A stretch of 64,000 nucleotides of DNA from Leptolyngbya sp. NIES-3755 (GTDB lineage: Bacteria; Cyanobacteriota; Cyanobacteriia; Leptolyngbyales; Leptolyngbyaceae). The stretch covers positions 186,001 to 250,000 of the forward strand of contig AP017308.1 of NCBI GenBank assembly GCA_001548435.1, given 5' to 3'. Shown here in pieces: positions 8,795-16,588 of the stretch. Each line of letters starts with the position of its first letter. The stretch's first letter is position 1. The notes beneath the pieces are model-generated. The model saw only the letters and a program-made list of their open reading frames with translations, was not told the DNA's origin and ran no database searches. The position numbers and the translations under genes are program-made.

Positions 8795-10144
8795 ATGTCT
8801 TTGCTTCCTTGGATTTGGCGATCGCTGCCCTTACAACATCAAACAGGTTCCGATGTCTTTGCTGCACTATTTTTGCAGGATGACATTGCAACCCTGTTAG
8901 AGAGTCCGTATCCTGCGTCGCCAGACTATCCGCAGTTGGGTCGATTTTCAATTTGTGCAGGTCAGCCGAGAGCAAATCGAGTTTGGACACCTGAGATCGG
9001 GGAAATTCTGCCGTTTCTCGATCGATTAATTCAGCCATCATCGTCTGAAGCTCCTGAACATTTGCCGTTTACAGGTGGATGGCTTGGATGGTTGGGCTAT
9101 GATCTCGCTTGGGAAATCGAGCGGCTTCCGTATCTAAAAGATGAAACTTTACCGTTTCCAGTGGCGTTTTGGTATGAGCCAGAATGTTTTGCTGTATTAG
9201 ATCATGAACAACAAACATTATGGTTAGCAGCAAGCAATAAACATCAGTTAGATCAGCTTGAAAAACAGCTATCTAATTCAGTTCAAACATCATTGAAAAG
9301 CTCTGCCTTTCAAACTCGATTTTGCATGGAGCAAGCGGACTATGAAGCGATCGTACTGAAAGCAAAACAGCACATTCGAGCCGGTGATATCTTTCAAGCC
9401 AATCTATCTCTAAGATTTGAAGCGAGAACTGAAGCAGACAGTTGGGCAATTTATCGATCGCTGCAATCGATCAATCCATCCCCATTCGCAAGCTATTGGA
9501 AGACACCTTGGGGGGATGTGATTAGCTGTTCTCCAGAACGATTGGTAAAACTTGAAAATGGCATTGCTCAAACGCGCCCGATCGCTGGAACTCGTCCGCG
9601 TGGAACCACACCCGAACACGATCGACAACTTGCACAAGAATTGTTAGAGAACACCAAAGAACAAGCAGAACATATCATGCTGGTCGATCTAGAGCGCAAT
9701 GATTTAGGGCGAGTGTGTGAATGGGGAACAGTGCAAGTCGATGAACTATTGGTAGTTGAACATTACAGTCATGTGATGCACTTAGTGAGTAACGTTGTGG
9801 GGAAAGTACGACCAGAGTTCAATTCAGTTGATGTGATTCGTGCTTTGTTTCCGGGTGGAACGATTACTGGCTGTCCCAAAGTCCGGTGTATGGAAATTAT
9901 TGAAACCTTGGAACCTGTACGACGTAGCTTGTTTTATGGCTCTTGTGGATATGTCGATCGACGTGGAAATTTAGATCTGAACATTCTGATCAGAACCTTA
10001 CTTTACGCAAAAGCTGGAGATAACGCGATCGTCTGGGGACAAGTCGGAGCAGGAATTATAGCAGATAGCGATCCAGAACGTGAATGGTTTGAATCGCTGC
10101 AAAAAGCACGAGCACAACTGGCGGCACTCGGTCAGAACAGTTAG
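8795..10144 (+). CDS. pabB: Chorismate-binding aminodeoxychorismate/anthranilate synthase component I
   Basis: This 449-residue TrpE/PabB-family enzyme aminates chorismate, most likely for p-aminobenzoate and folate. The N-terminal part has the component-I domain (GGWLGWLGYDLAWE near residue 90). The chorismate-binding domain shows AGDIFQANLS, PIAGTRPRG, ERNDLGRV, FPGGTITGCPKVR and GQVGAGIIADSDPEREW. The PIAGT motif has Ala where E. coli PabB has an active-site Lys; many TrpE and some PabB proteins have this, so the motif does not settle PabB versus TrpE. The short N-terminus favours PabB. The ATG is just past the upstream terminator T-run with no visible ribosome site. A promoter inside treY, a leaderless message or a later start are all possible. 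Confidence 0.75.
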   Translation: MSLLPWIWRSLPLQHQTGSDVFAALFLQDDIATLLESPYPASPDYPQLGRFSICAGQPRANRVWTPEIGEILPFLDRLIQPSSSEAPEHLPFTGGWLGWLGYDLAWEIERLPYLKDETLPFPVAFWYEPECFAVLDHEQQTLWLAASNKHQLDQLEKQLSNSVQTSLKSSAFQTRFCMEQADYEAIVLKAKQHIRAGDIFQANLSLRFEARTEADSWAIYRSLQSINPSPFASYWKTPWGDVISCSPERLVKLENGIAQTRPIAGTRPRGTTPEHDRQLAQELLENTKEQAEHIMLVDLERNDLGRVCEWGTVQVDELLVVEHYSHVMHLVSNVVGKVRPEFNSVDVIRALFPGGTITGCPKVRCMEIIETLEPVRRSLFYGSCGYVDRRGNLDLNILIRTLLYAKAGDNAIVWGQVGAGIIADSDPEREWFESLQKARAQLAALGQNS

Positions 10145-10168
10145 AACTTTATCAAGAAGTGAAAAACT

Positions 10169-11341
10169 TTAAAGTTGCCAATAGCGATAAGCCGCGCAAG
10201 CCATTGTCACTACGCCAGTGACGATCGCAGTTTCATCGACTTCAAATTGCGGATGATGCAGCGGATAGTTTTTTCGATCGGCAAATCCCACTCCTAACCG
10301 GAACATACTGCCCGGTGCATGTTGCAAATAACATGAGAAATCTTCTGCTCCTAAAGATGGCTCTGGAATGATTTGAATGCTCTCATTGCCCCAGACCTCT
10401 CGTGCAGAAGTTTCGAGCAAGTTCGTGAGCTTTGGATCATTTTGTACAGAAGGCGTTCCGCGTCGATAGCTCATGTGATACTTTGCCCCATACATCTGAC
10501 AAATATTCGACACAATGTTCTCGATCCACGCTGGAAGCATTTCATTAGTTTCGGGATGCAGCGATCGAACCGTTCCTGACATTGTGACCTGATCTGCAAT
10601 CACATTCGGAGCACGTCCACCGCTAATTTTCCCGATCGTTAAAACAGCCGGGCGTAATGGATTCTGAGTTCGGCTGATCGCCTGTTGGAGCGCCGTAATC
10701 ACTTGAGACGCGATCCAAATTGCATCGATCGCTTCATGCGGACGCGCTCCATGTCCCGATTCGCCCATGATTGTCAATTCCAAATCATCCGCAGCAGCCG
10801 TCAGAGCACCATACCGAATTCCAATTTTTCCAGACTGAATACTGGGAAACACATGGACAGAAAGAATCGAATTCACATCAGTCATGACCCCATCTTCGAC
10901 CATCCATTGTGCCCCTTGAGCAATTTCCTCCGCAGGCTGAAACAAGAATCGAATCCGACCGGGTAAAGGCACTCCAAGCTGGGAAAGCACCATTGCAGTC
11001 CCTAATCCTACGGTCGTATGAACATCATGTCCACAAGCGTGCATAATTCCAGGCTTGCGTGAGGAAAATTCTAGATCAGTTCGCTCTTGAATCGGGAGCG
11101 CATCCATATCTGTCCGAATCGCTAACAATCTCGGATCATCGCCGCCTTTGAGTTCGCCCACGACACCGACTTTGCCGATCGCTTCTTTCACATGCAGTCC
11201 ACAAGACGAGAGGACACCTGCAACATAAGCTGCGGTTTGGTGTTCTTGTCCACTCAGTTCAGGGTGGCTATGGAGATGGCGACGGATTTCAATCAAGCGC
11301 GGAGCAAGCGAAAGGGCGAGATCTTTGATGCGGTCTTTCAT
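10169..11341 (-). CDS. M20-family amidohydrolase (N-acyl amino acid / peptide hydrolase)
   Basis: The 390-residue metallohydrolase belongs to the M20D group (hippuricase, IAA-amino acid hydrolase, N-acetyl-diaminopimelate deacetylase types). The metal site shows as RTDMDALP (residues 76-83), MHACGHDVHTT (near 100), a PAEE pair near 136, VHVFPS and a late GAEDFS motif. It lacks a signal peptide, so it is presumably cytoplasmic. It lies 50 bp downstream of, and on the same strand as, the ATP-grasp ligase gene, so the two may be cotranscribed. Its 3' end converges on pabB with a 24-bp gap. The natural N-acyl substrate cannot be told from the sequence. Confidence 0.88.
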   Translation of the reverse strand: MKDRIKDLALSLAPRLIEIRRHLHSHPELSGQEHQTAAYVAGVLSSCGLHVKEAIGKVGVVGELKGGDDPRLLAIRTDMDALPIQERTDLEFSSRKPGIMHACGHDVHTTVGLGTAMVLSQLGVPLPGRIRFLFQPAEEIAQGAQWMVEDGVMTDVNSILSVHVFPSIQSGKIGIRYGALTAAADDLELTIMGESGHGARPHEAIDAIWIASQVITALQQAISRTQNPLRPAVLTIGKISGGRAPNVIADQVTMSGTVRSLHPETNEMLPAWIENIVSNICQMYGAKYHMSYRRGTPSVQNDPKLTNLLETSAREVWGNESIQIIPEPSLGAEDFSCYLQHAPGSMFRLGVGFADRKNYPLHHPQFEVDETAIVTGVVTMACAAYRYWQL

Positions 11342-11391
11342 GGTTCAAGGCTTCGATCGTACTTTTTCCAATGATAGGACTTCTGAAACAA

Positions 11392-12957
11392 TCAGTAGCC
11401 GCTATTCCATCGCATTGTCGATAGGTGTCCATGCTCGGAAGATTTGGTTTCATCGTCGATCGCTTTCACAACGCGACGATATAGATCTTCTGCTTGCTGT
11501 GGTGAGTTGCCAATGCTAGTTAATCCTAATTTTCCGAATTCAGATAAGCATCCCATCAGGTGAAAGACTGTTCCCGTTTCTGTACTCGTATCGAAATGTA
11601 ATCCATAGTGCGCGATGATATCCATCAAATCATTCGGCAATAATCCACAGTATTGTGATTTCTGTAAATTATCTGTTGCCATATAGTATTTTGGTCTTCC
11701 ATGTTGGCTGTAGAATAAGCCGCTGGAAAGATCGTATCGACCGTTGGTCAGGAATTTCAGCGTCATGAATGGATGCGTTGTTCCCCCTTTTCTGAGGTTA
11801 ATCTCGATCGCATGAAATTCCCATTGATCGTCTCGTTTCACTGCGACAAAATCCACCGCAAATCGTTCTAGTGCTCCTTTTGCTGCCAAAGCTTGACCGA
11901 CTTGTAAACTCAAATCTTGGATTCGCATTCGATAGGTTTCATCCGCTGGAAATCGACAACCGAGATAGATTTGTCCACTCGGACCCCCCAGAATTTGGTC
12001 GTGCGTTGATAGAATTTCAACTTCACCGCCTGGAGTGACGCGACCTTGAGCACTCGGAGACAGTTTGTGATCACCCTCGATGAATGCTTCTGCGATCGCA
12101 CCTAATTCTGGAATTCGATCGCCATAATTTTCCCAAGATTCGGTTTTCGCCTCGAATTTTAGATGAGCAAAGCGATCGTAGATCTTCGCAACTCGTTGTT
12201 CATGCGAAATGATTCCAGGCTTGAATTCGTTTAAAGGTCGTAAATCAAGTAGTGCGTTTCCTTCACCAGAAAAGCCTTCATTTAATTTGACCACGACTCG
12301 TTGTAGTTCCGGATTGCGTTCCCATAATTCGGCTGTGACAACTGCAAGATCTTTCGCATTCCAAACGAGTTCACTTCCATCTGGATGAGGTACTCCACTT
12401 TCTGCAAAAATCTGCCGACTGCCGCTCTTTGTCCCCCAATTTAATAAAGCTGGATCAAGTGCATATAACGGGAGATTCAATTGAATCGACAAATCCCGTT
12501 CTACATCGGTGGAGTTGTAGCAAATCACATAAGCTCGATCGGGATTCACAGCTTGTCGAATACGATCGAGCAGTCTTGGACGATCTAGAATCTTTTGACT
12601 CAATGGTTTGAGTGATGAATCGTAAGTCGAGAGTAAAAGTAAGCGATCGCGAGCATGGGAAAATGGAATTCCTGGCAATAGCTGTAGATAATAATCAATT
12701 ACACTTGGATGAATCGGCTGAGAAGTGACATAAACTAGCCGAGTTCTGGGATTTCGCAATCGAATGAGAGAAAATAATAGTCGTTCTTCATAATGGAGAA
12801 AGCCTTCGATCTTCAACAATTCTCGCTGATCGATGCTGAGAGATGGAATCACGATAATATCGGCTTCACTGGTATCAAACTCGGTGACATTGCGCCAGCG
12901 ATCGCGCAATTGGGTTTGGAGATGCTGAAACTGAACGGTCGGGTCAAGCACGTTCAT
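11392..12957 (-). CDS. ATP-grasp protein related to peptide ligase PGM1
   Basis: The 521-residue protein resembles cyanobacterial proteins annotated as PGM1-related peptide ligases, named after the pheganomycin peptide ligase of Streptomyces. Residues 1-170 look like a pre-ATP-grasp domain (NPDRAYVICYNSTDVERDL). The ATP-grasp region carries VVVKLNEGFSGEGNALLDL near residue 230, AVDFVAVKR, and the metal-binding end AIEINLRKGGTTHP near residue 380. Such enzymes join a carboxylate to an amine through an acyl phosphate. The start ATG has no clear ribosome site. The gene is divergent from the formyl-THF cyclo-ligase gene across 84 bp. An M20 amidohydrolase follows on the same strand. Substrate unknown. 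Confidence 0.75.
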   Translation of the reverse strand: MNVLDPTVQFQHLQTQLRDRWRNVTEFDTSEADIIVIPSLSIDQRELLKIEGFLHYEERLLFSLIRLRNPRTRLVYVTSQPIHPSVIDYYLQLLPGIPFSHARDRLLLLSTYDSSLKPLSQKILDRPRLLDRIRQAVNPDRAYVICYNSTDVERDLSIQLNLPLYALDPALLNWGTKSGSRQIFAESGVPHPDGSELVWNAKDLAVVTAELWERNPELQRVVVKLNEGFSGEGNALLDLRPLNEFKPGIISHEQRVAKIYDRFAHLKFEAKTESWENYGDRIPELGAIAEAFIEGDHKLSPSAQGRVTPGGEVEILSTHDQILGGPSGQIYLGCRFPADETYRMRIQDLSLQVGQALAAKGALERFAVDFVAVKRDDQWEFHAIEINLRKGGTTHPFMTLKFLTNGRYDLSSGLFYSQHGRPKYYMATDNLQKSQYCGLLPNDLMDIIAHYGLHFDTSTETGTVFHLMGCLSEFGKLGLTSIGNSPQQAEDLYRRVVKAIDDETKSSEHGHLSTMRWNSGY

Positions 12958-13041
12958 AAGAGGGAGTTCCGCGATCGACGTATATTTGCAATCATATCCA
13001 CTGAAAATACGCCAAAGTGGAATTAGTAATGAACGGTAAAA

Positions 13042-13590
13042 ATGTATAAATCAGATCTGCGGAAGCTCTATCTTCAGAAGCGGTGTTTGCTCTCTCTTGA
13101 GGAGTGCAAGTTGAAGAGTACACAGATTTGCGAACACCTCAAAGCGGCTGACCTGTTCAATTCTGCGAAAACCGTTCTCTCGTATTGCAGTTTCCGTCAA
13201 GAACCGGATTTACAAGAATTGCTCACAATTCCAAAAGTTTGGGGATTGCCTCGATGTGTTGGAAAGGATTTAATCTGGCATCAATGGACACCCGGAACAT
13301 TACGATCGGGAAAATTTGGCATTCAAGAACCCGATCCAGAGAGTCCATTGATTGAGAGTGAACAAGTAGATTTGATCTTAGTGCCTTGTGTCATGTGCGA
13401 TCGACGTGGCTATCGCCTCGGTTATGGTGGCGGATTTTACGATCGGATGCTGAGCAAACCTGAATGGCAGGGAAAAACAACGATCGGCATTCTGTTTAAT
13501 TTTGCAGTTGTGGATGAATTCGCGATCGATCCTTGGGATCAACCCCTGACTGCAATCTGTACAGAATCGGGGCTAATCCCAAGCAGTTAA
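13042..13590 (+). CDS. 5-formyltetrahydrofolate cyclo-ligase
   Basis: This 182-residue enzyme converts 5-formyl-THF to 5,10-methenyl-THF with ATP, recycling the inhibitory formyl form. It has an N-terminal basic helix (LRKLYLQKR), a FRQEPD segment, and the family signature RRGYRLGYGGGFYDR at about residues 118-132, the phosphate- and Mg-ATP-binding loop. Length is typical. The gene stands alone on this strand and is divergent from the ATP-grasp gene. It ends 3 bp before the stop codon of the convergent Asp/Arg-repeat gene. Confidence 0.93.
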   Translation: MYKSDLRKLYLQKRCLLSLEECKLKSTQICEHLKAADLFNSAKTVLSYCSFRQEPDLQELLTIPKVWGLPRCVGKDLIWHQWTPGTLRSGKFGIQEPDPESPLIESEQVDLILVPCVMCDRRGYRLGYGGGFYDRMLSKPEWQGKTTIGILFNFAVVDEFAIDPWDQPLTAICTESGLIPSS

Positions 13591-13593
13591 AGA

Positions 13594-13893
13594 TTAATCA
13601 TCGTCATCATCGTCATCGTCGTCTCTCCGCGATCGATATTCCCTCCGATCATCATCATCGTCATCGTCGTCTCTCCGCGATCGATATTCCCTCCGATCAT
13701 CATCCTCGTCGTCGTCATCTCTACGTGACCGTTCATCATCATCGTCATCCCTACGAGACCGATAGCGATCGTCATCATCGCGAGATCTTTCCCTATCCTC
13801 ATTAGACTTGAGCGGATTCAGTCCCTCCAATCCCTTTTGAATATTCTCGAACAAGTTATTTGGTTCCCGTTTCTCTCTGTCTCTGTCGCCCAT
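13594..13893 (-). CDS. Small Asp/Arg-rich repeat protein
   Basis: This is a 99-residue hypothetical protein. Residues 1-45 are fairly ordinary and end in NLFENIQKGLEGLNPLKSN. The rest is a low-complexity tail of Asp runs separated by RREYRSRR or similar, with two almost identical 16-residue units and degenerate ones before them. It ends in nine Asp residues. The start ATG has a well-placed GAGG ribosome site, which supports a real gene. The tail should be unfolded, and its Asp blocks could bind cations or basic partners. I know no function. Convergent ORFs over the repeat are shadows of its codon pattern. Confidence 0.6.
   Translation of the reverse strand: MGDRDREKREPNNLFENIQKGLEGLNPLKSNEDRERSRDDDDRYRSRRDDDDDERSRRDDDDEDDDRREYRSRRDDDDDDDDRREYRSRRDDDDDDDDD
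13621..13716 (-). repeat. Two 48-bp direct repeats in the Asp/Arg gene
   Basis: Copies at 13621-13668 and 13669-13716 differ at about two bases. Each encodes a 16-residue Arg/Glu/Tyr-plus-Asp unit. Shorter degenerate copies continue to about 13790. The exact tandem copies are a natural site for slippage, so length may vary among strains. Confidence 0.85.
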
Positions 13894-14105
13894 AAGAACC
13901 TCAAAGAATGAACCTTAGTTCTGAGCATAGCAATCTTATCGATCGAGTAAATGAATCATCTCCCCCCTGTTCCTGATTCAGCATCGACGGGCATCAATCG
14001 TTCTACGCTAAGTACTGCTGAAGAAACCAACCTTCTAGAGCAGTCCCCGCAGCAAGCGTAACCGTCATATCCGTCTTAGTAGGAATGTTTTTCCCAAGTT
14101 AACAA

Positions 14106-14150
14106 ATGACAATAAAACCTGAAGTTGCTGAAATGATGGAAATCTTGTGA
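14106..14150 (+). CDS. Possible 14-codon leader ORF coupled to the kinase gene
   Basis: ATG at 14106 opens a 14-codon frame (MTIKPEVAEMMEIL) whose TGA at 14148-14150 overlaps the kinase GTG start as GTGA. The geometry would allow translational coupling, which might explain the weak ribosome site of the kinase. No strong ribosome site precedes it, so it could be chance. Confidence 0.2.
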   Translation: MTIKPEVAEMMEIL

Positions 14151-15853
14151 ACGGAGACGAGTTTATTGAGCAAATTCAGGACGTGCAGAAGCAGGTCGAA
14201 GAATTGCAGCAAGATGCCGAACAGTTGCCCTTACCGCAAAAAAGTCGGCTGACCGAATCTCTGGAGCGTTTAACTACAGCGTTAAGAGATTTGCAAGTCG
14301 CTGAAGAAGCAATTCAATTACTCCTGTCGGCGGTGCAACAATCACGAGACTCGATCGTGATTACAAACGCTCATCTCAATTCACCCGGACCTGAGATTGT
14401 ATATGTGAATCCTGCTTTTACTGAGATGACAGGTTACGAAGCTCAGGAAGTCTTAGGCAAAAGTCCCCGAATGCTGCAAGGGAAACATACAGAACGAGCC
14501 GTCTTAGATGCGTTGAGGCGGAATATTTCTCAGGGCAATCCGTTTCATGGGGAAGCGATTAACTATCACAAAGATGGTAGTGAATTTTACGTCGAATGGA
14601 ATATTACACCGATTCGGAACAATCAGCAAAAAATTACACATTACGTGGCGATTCAGAGAAATATTAGCGATCGTAAACGGTTAGAAAAAGAGCGTGAACG
14701 GTTACTCTCTCAAGAACAAGCTGCTCGTGATGCTGCTGAAGTCGCAAATCGGTCTAAAGATGAATTTCTGGCTACGCTGTCTCACGAATTGAGAACGCCG
14801 CTTACTCCAATTCTCGGCTGGTCGAAAGTGCTTCGGACTCAAGCCGTTTCCGAAGAGAAATTACAACAAGCATTAGAAACGATCGAAGAAAATGCCCGAC
14901 GACAAGCCCAATTAGTAGATGATCTGCTCGATTTAGCTCGGATCGTTCGCGGCAAGATGACACTCAATTTTGCTTCCGTTTCCCTAATTGAAGTGATTGT
15001 GGCTGCACTAGAAACCGTTCGACTCGCAGCCGAAGCCAAATCGATCAAAGTCGAAACAAATTTAGATGCAACTTTGCCGCCTGTGATGGGAGATGCAGGA
15101 CGATTGCAGCAAATCGTTTGGAATTTGCTCACGAATGCAATTAAATTTACACCTGTTGAAGGTCGGATTGCTGTCGCTTTGTCGAAAGTCGATCGATTTG
15201 CTCAAATCCGCATTAGTGATAGTGGACAAGGTATCAACCCAGAATTTTTACCTTATGTGTTCGAGCGCTTTCGTCAGGAAGATAGTTCTATCACCCGTCA
15301 ATTCGGAGGATTAGGTTTAGGACTCTCTTTGTGTCGCCAACTGGTCGAGGCGCATGGTGGCACGATTTGGGCAGAAAGCGCAGGAATTGGACAGGGAGCA
15401 ACCTTTACTGTGCAACTGCCGTTAATGTCGGGGAATATTGCTCAAAAACAACCGGTGTTCGAGGTTGTCCAACCGAGTCTCAATGGGGTACGAGTTCTGA
15501 TTGTGGAAGATGATTTTTCAACCTTACAATTCCTATCTTTCATCGTTGAGCAACAAGGCGCGATCGTGACTCCTGTTTCTTCTGCTCAAGCTGCTTTAGA
15601 AGAATTGAAGCGATCGCACTTCGATGTTTTACTCAGCGATATTGGAATGCAAGGAATGGATGGGTTTGCTTTGCTCCATCACATTCGAGCATTTGCGGAA
15701 GAATTACCTGCGATCGCGCTTACGGCTTATGCGACTCAGAGCAATCGAGAGCAAGCTTTAGACGCGGGCTACAACGCGCATTTAGCGAAACCGATCGAGC
15801 CAGAGAAATTAATTGAAGCGATCGCTAGTGTTCTTGACGCTCGATCGCATTAA
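14147..15853 (+). CDS. Hybrid sensor histidine kinase: PAS, HisKA, HATPase, receiver
   Basis: The 568-residue protein is a soluble hybrid two-component kinase. An N-terminal coiled coil (residues 5-65) precedes a PAS domain (about 66-175, with GKSPRMLQGKHTE). The HisKA box SHELRTPL has its phospho-His near residue 212. The ATPase has NLLTNAIKFTP, DSGQGI, FERFRQ and GGLGLGLSL. A C-terminal receiver carries VEDD, LLSDIGMQGMDG (phospho-Asp near 497) and AKPIEP. The PAS resembles LOV-type domains but has no flavin-binding Cys at the usual place, so it is not a LOV photoreceptor. No membrane segment is seen. GTG is the best start because the upstream ATGs are out of frame. The stop shares bases with the convergent lysozyme gene. 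Its partner and signal are unknown. Confidence 0.93.
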   Translation: MNGDEFIEQIQDVQKQVEELQQDAEQLPLPQKSRLTESLERLTTALRDLQVAEEAIQLLLSAVQQSRDSIVITNAHLNSPGPEIVYVNPAFTEMTGYEAQEVLGKSPRMLQGKHTERAVLDALRRNISQGNPFHGEAINYHKDGSEFYVEWNITPIRNNQQKITHYVAIQRNISDRKRLEKERERLLSQEQAARDAAEVANRSKDEFLATLSHELRTPLTPILGWSKVLRTQAVSEEKLQQALETIEENARRQAQLVDDLLDLARIVRGKMTLNFASVSLIEVIVAALETVRLAAEAKSIKVETNLDATLPPVMGDAGRLQQIVWNLLTNAIKFTPVEGRIAVALSKVDRFAQIRISDSGQGINPEFLPYVFERFRQEDSSITRQFGGLGLGLSLCRQLVEAHGGTIWAESAGIGQGATFTVQLPLMSGNIAQKQPVFEVVQPSLNGVRVLIVEDDFSTLQFLSFIVEQQGAIVTPVSSAQAALEELKRSHFDVLLSDIGMQGMDGFALLHHIRAFAEELPAIALTAYATQSNREQALDAGYNAHLAKPIEPEKLIEAIASVLDARSH

Positions 15854-16542
15854 TTCTTCCCTAATTCCTGTTGCAAAACCTTCCGATAAACATTCGGCAA
15901 TTCATCACTCATCGAATTGGTTTCAATTCCGTATCCTAAACTTGTCCAAGTCGGAGACAGCATTTTCAAAACGGTTTTAATCTTTCCGTCCTTCAACAAT
16001 TGCCGAATATCTGAACCCCAAGCGTTCGTATCACTCAACCAGCGATACACCACTTCATCCTGGAATTGCGGCTCGAAACTATAATTGCGCCACATGAAAA
16101 ATCCATTCGGATCAGGATGATACCGTCTCGCCTTTTCTTCCCAAGTGGTTGTAATAAATTGGTAACGTCCTGCGGCAGTGGTGCAGTTTCCCATGTTAGG
16201 ACCATTGACGATCGTGATACAGCGATCGGGATGCTGACTTAAATTCTCCACACGAGAGCCACCGTACATCACCGTATATGGATTTCGCACATTTGATTCA
16301 CTCGCTGAAATCGTTCGCATCAAAGCTCGAATATACGGATCGCCACCCCGCATGACTAAAGGGGCATTGGCTCCACGTTCTGCACTATCAAAATTGAAGA
16401 ACGCAGGACGCTTTCCTTGCATGTGACCAATGAGCAGCACGATCGCGAAAATAATCATGCTGCGAACCAGCCAAGAACCAACATTCTGTTCAAGTGGGTC
16501 AACTTTCGGGGTCTCTGGCTTTTTAGAATTCGTTTTTGTCAT
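15850..16542 (-). CDS. Membrane-anchored lambda-type lysozyme (GH104-like)
   Basis: The 230-residue protein has a short basic cytoplasmic N-terminus, one membrane helix (about 25-40, MIIFAIVLLIG) and an exported muramidase domain. That domain follows the phage lambda endolysin pattern: RTISASES with probable catalytic Glu82, a GGSRVENLSQHP stretch, AAGRYQF (124-129) and a late WTSLGYG motif. Such enzymes cleave the MurNAc-GlcNAc bond of peptidoglycan as transglycosylases. The anchor and the lack of phage neighbours suggest a housekeeping cell-wall role. I chose the ATG at 16542; a GTG 4 codons upstream is possible. It overlaps the convergent kinase gene by 4 bp. Confidence 0.82.
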   Translation of the reverse strand: MTKTNSKKPETPKVDPLEQNVGSWLVRSMIIFAIVLLIGHMQGKRPAFFNFDSAERGANAPLVMRGGDPYIRALMRTISASESNVRNPYTVMYGGSRVENLSQHPDRCITIVNGPNMGNCTTAAGRYQFITTTWEEKARRYHPDPNGFFMWRNYSFEPQFQDEVVYRWLSDTNAWGSDIRQLLKDGKIKTVLKMLSPTWTSLGYGIETNSMSDELPNVYRKVLQQELGKN

Positions 16543-16588
16543 ACAACAAATCACGCACTGTGCAGCATTCTAGCTTTGATTTTGCCAA

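Noticed and set aside
13533-13805. 90-codon plus-strand frame rich in His and Arg
   Set aside because: It is the reverse shadow of the Asp/Arg repeat gene and begins inside the cyclo-ligase gene.
14330-14680. PAS domain of the hybrid kinase looks like a blue-light LOV domain (GKSPRMLQGKHTE)
   Set aside because: The flavin-binding Cys of GxNCRFLQ is absent, so it is better called a plain PAS domain.
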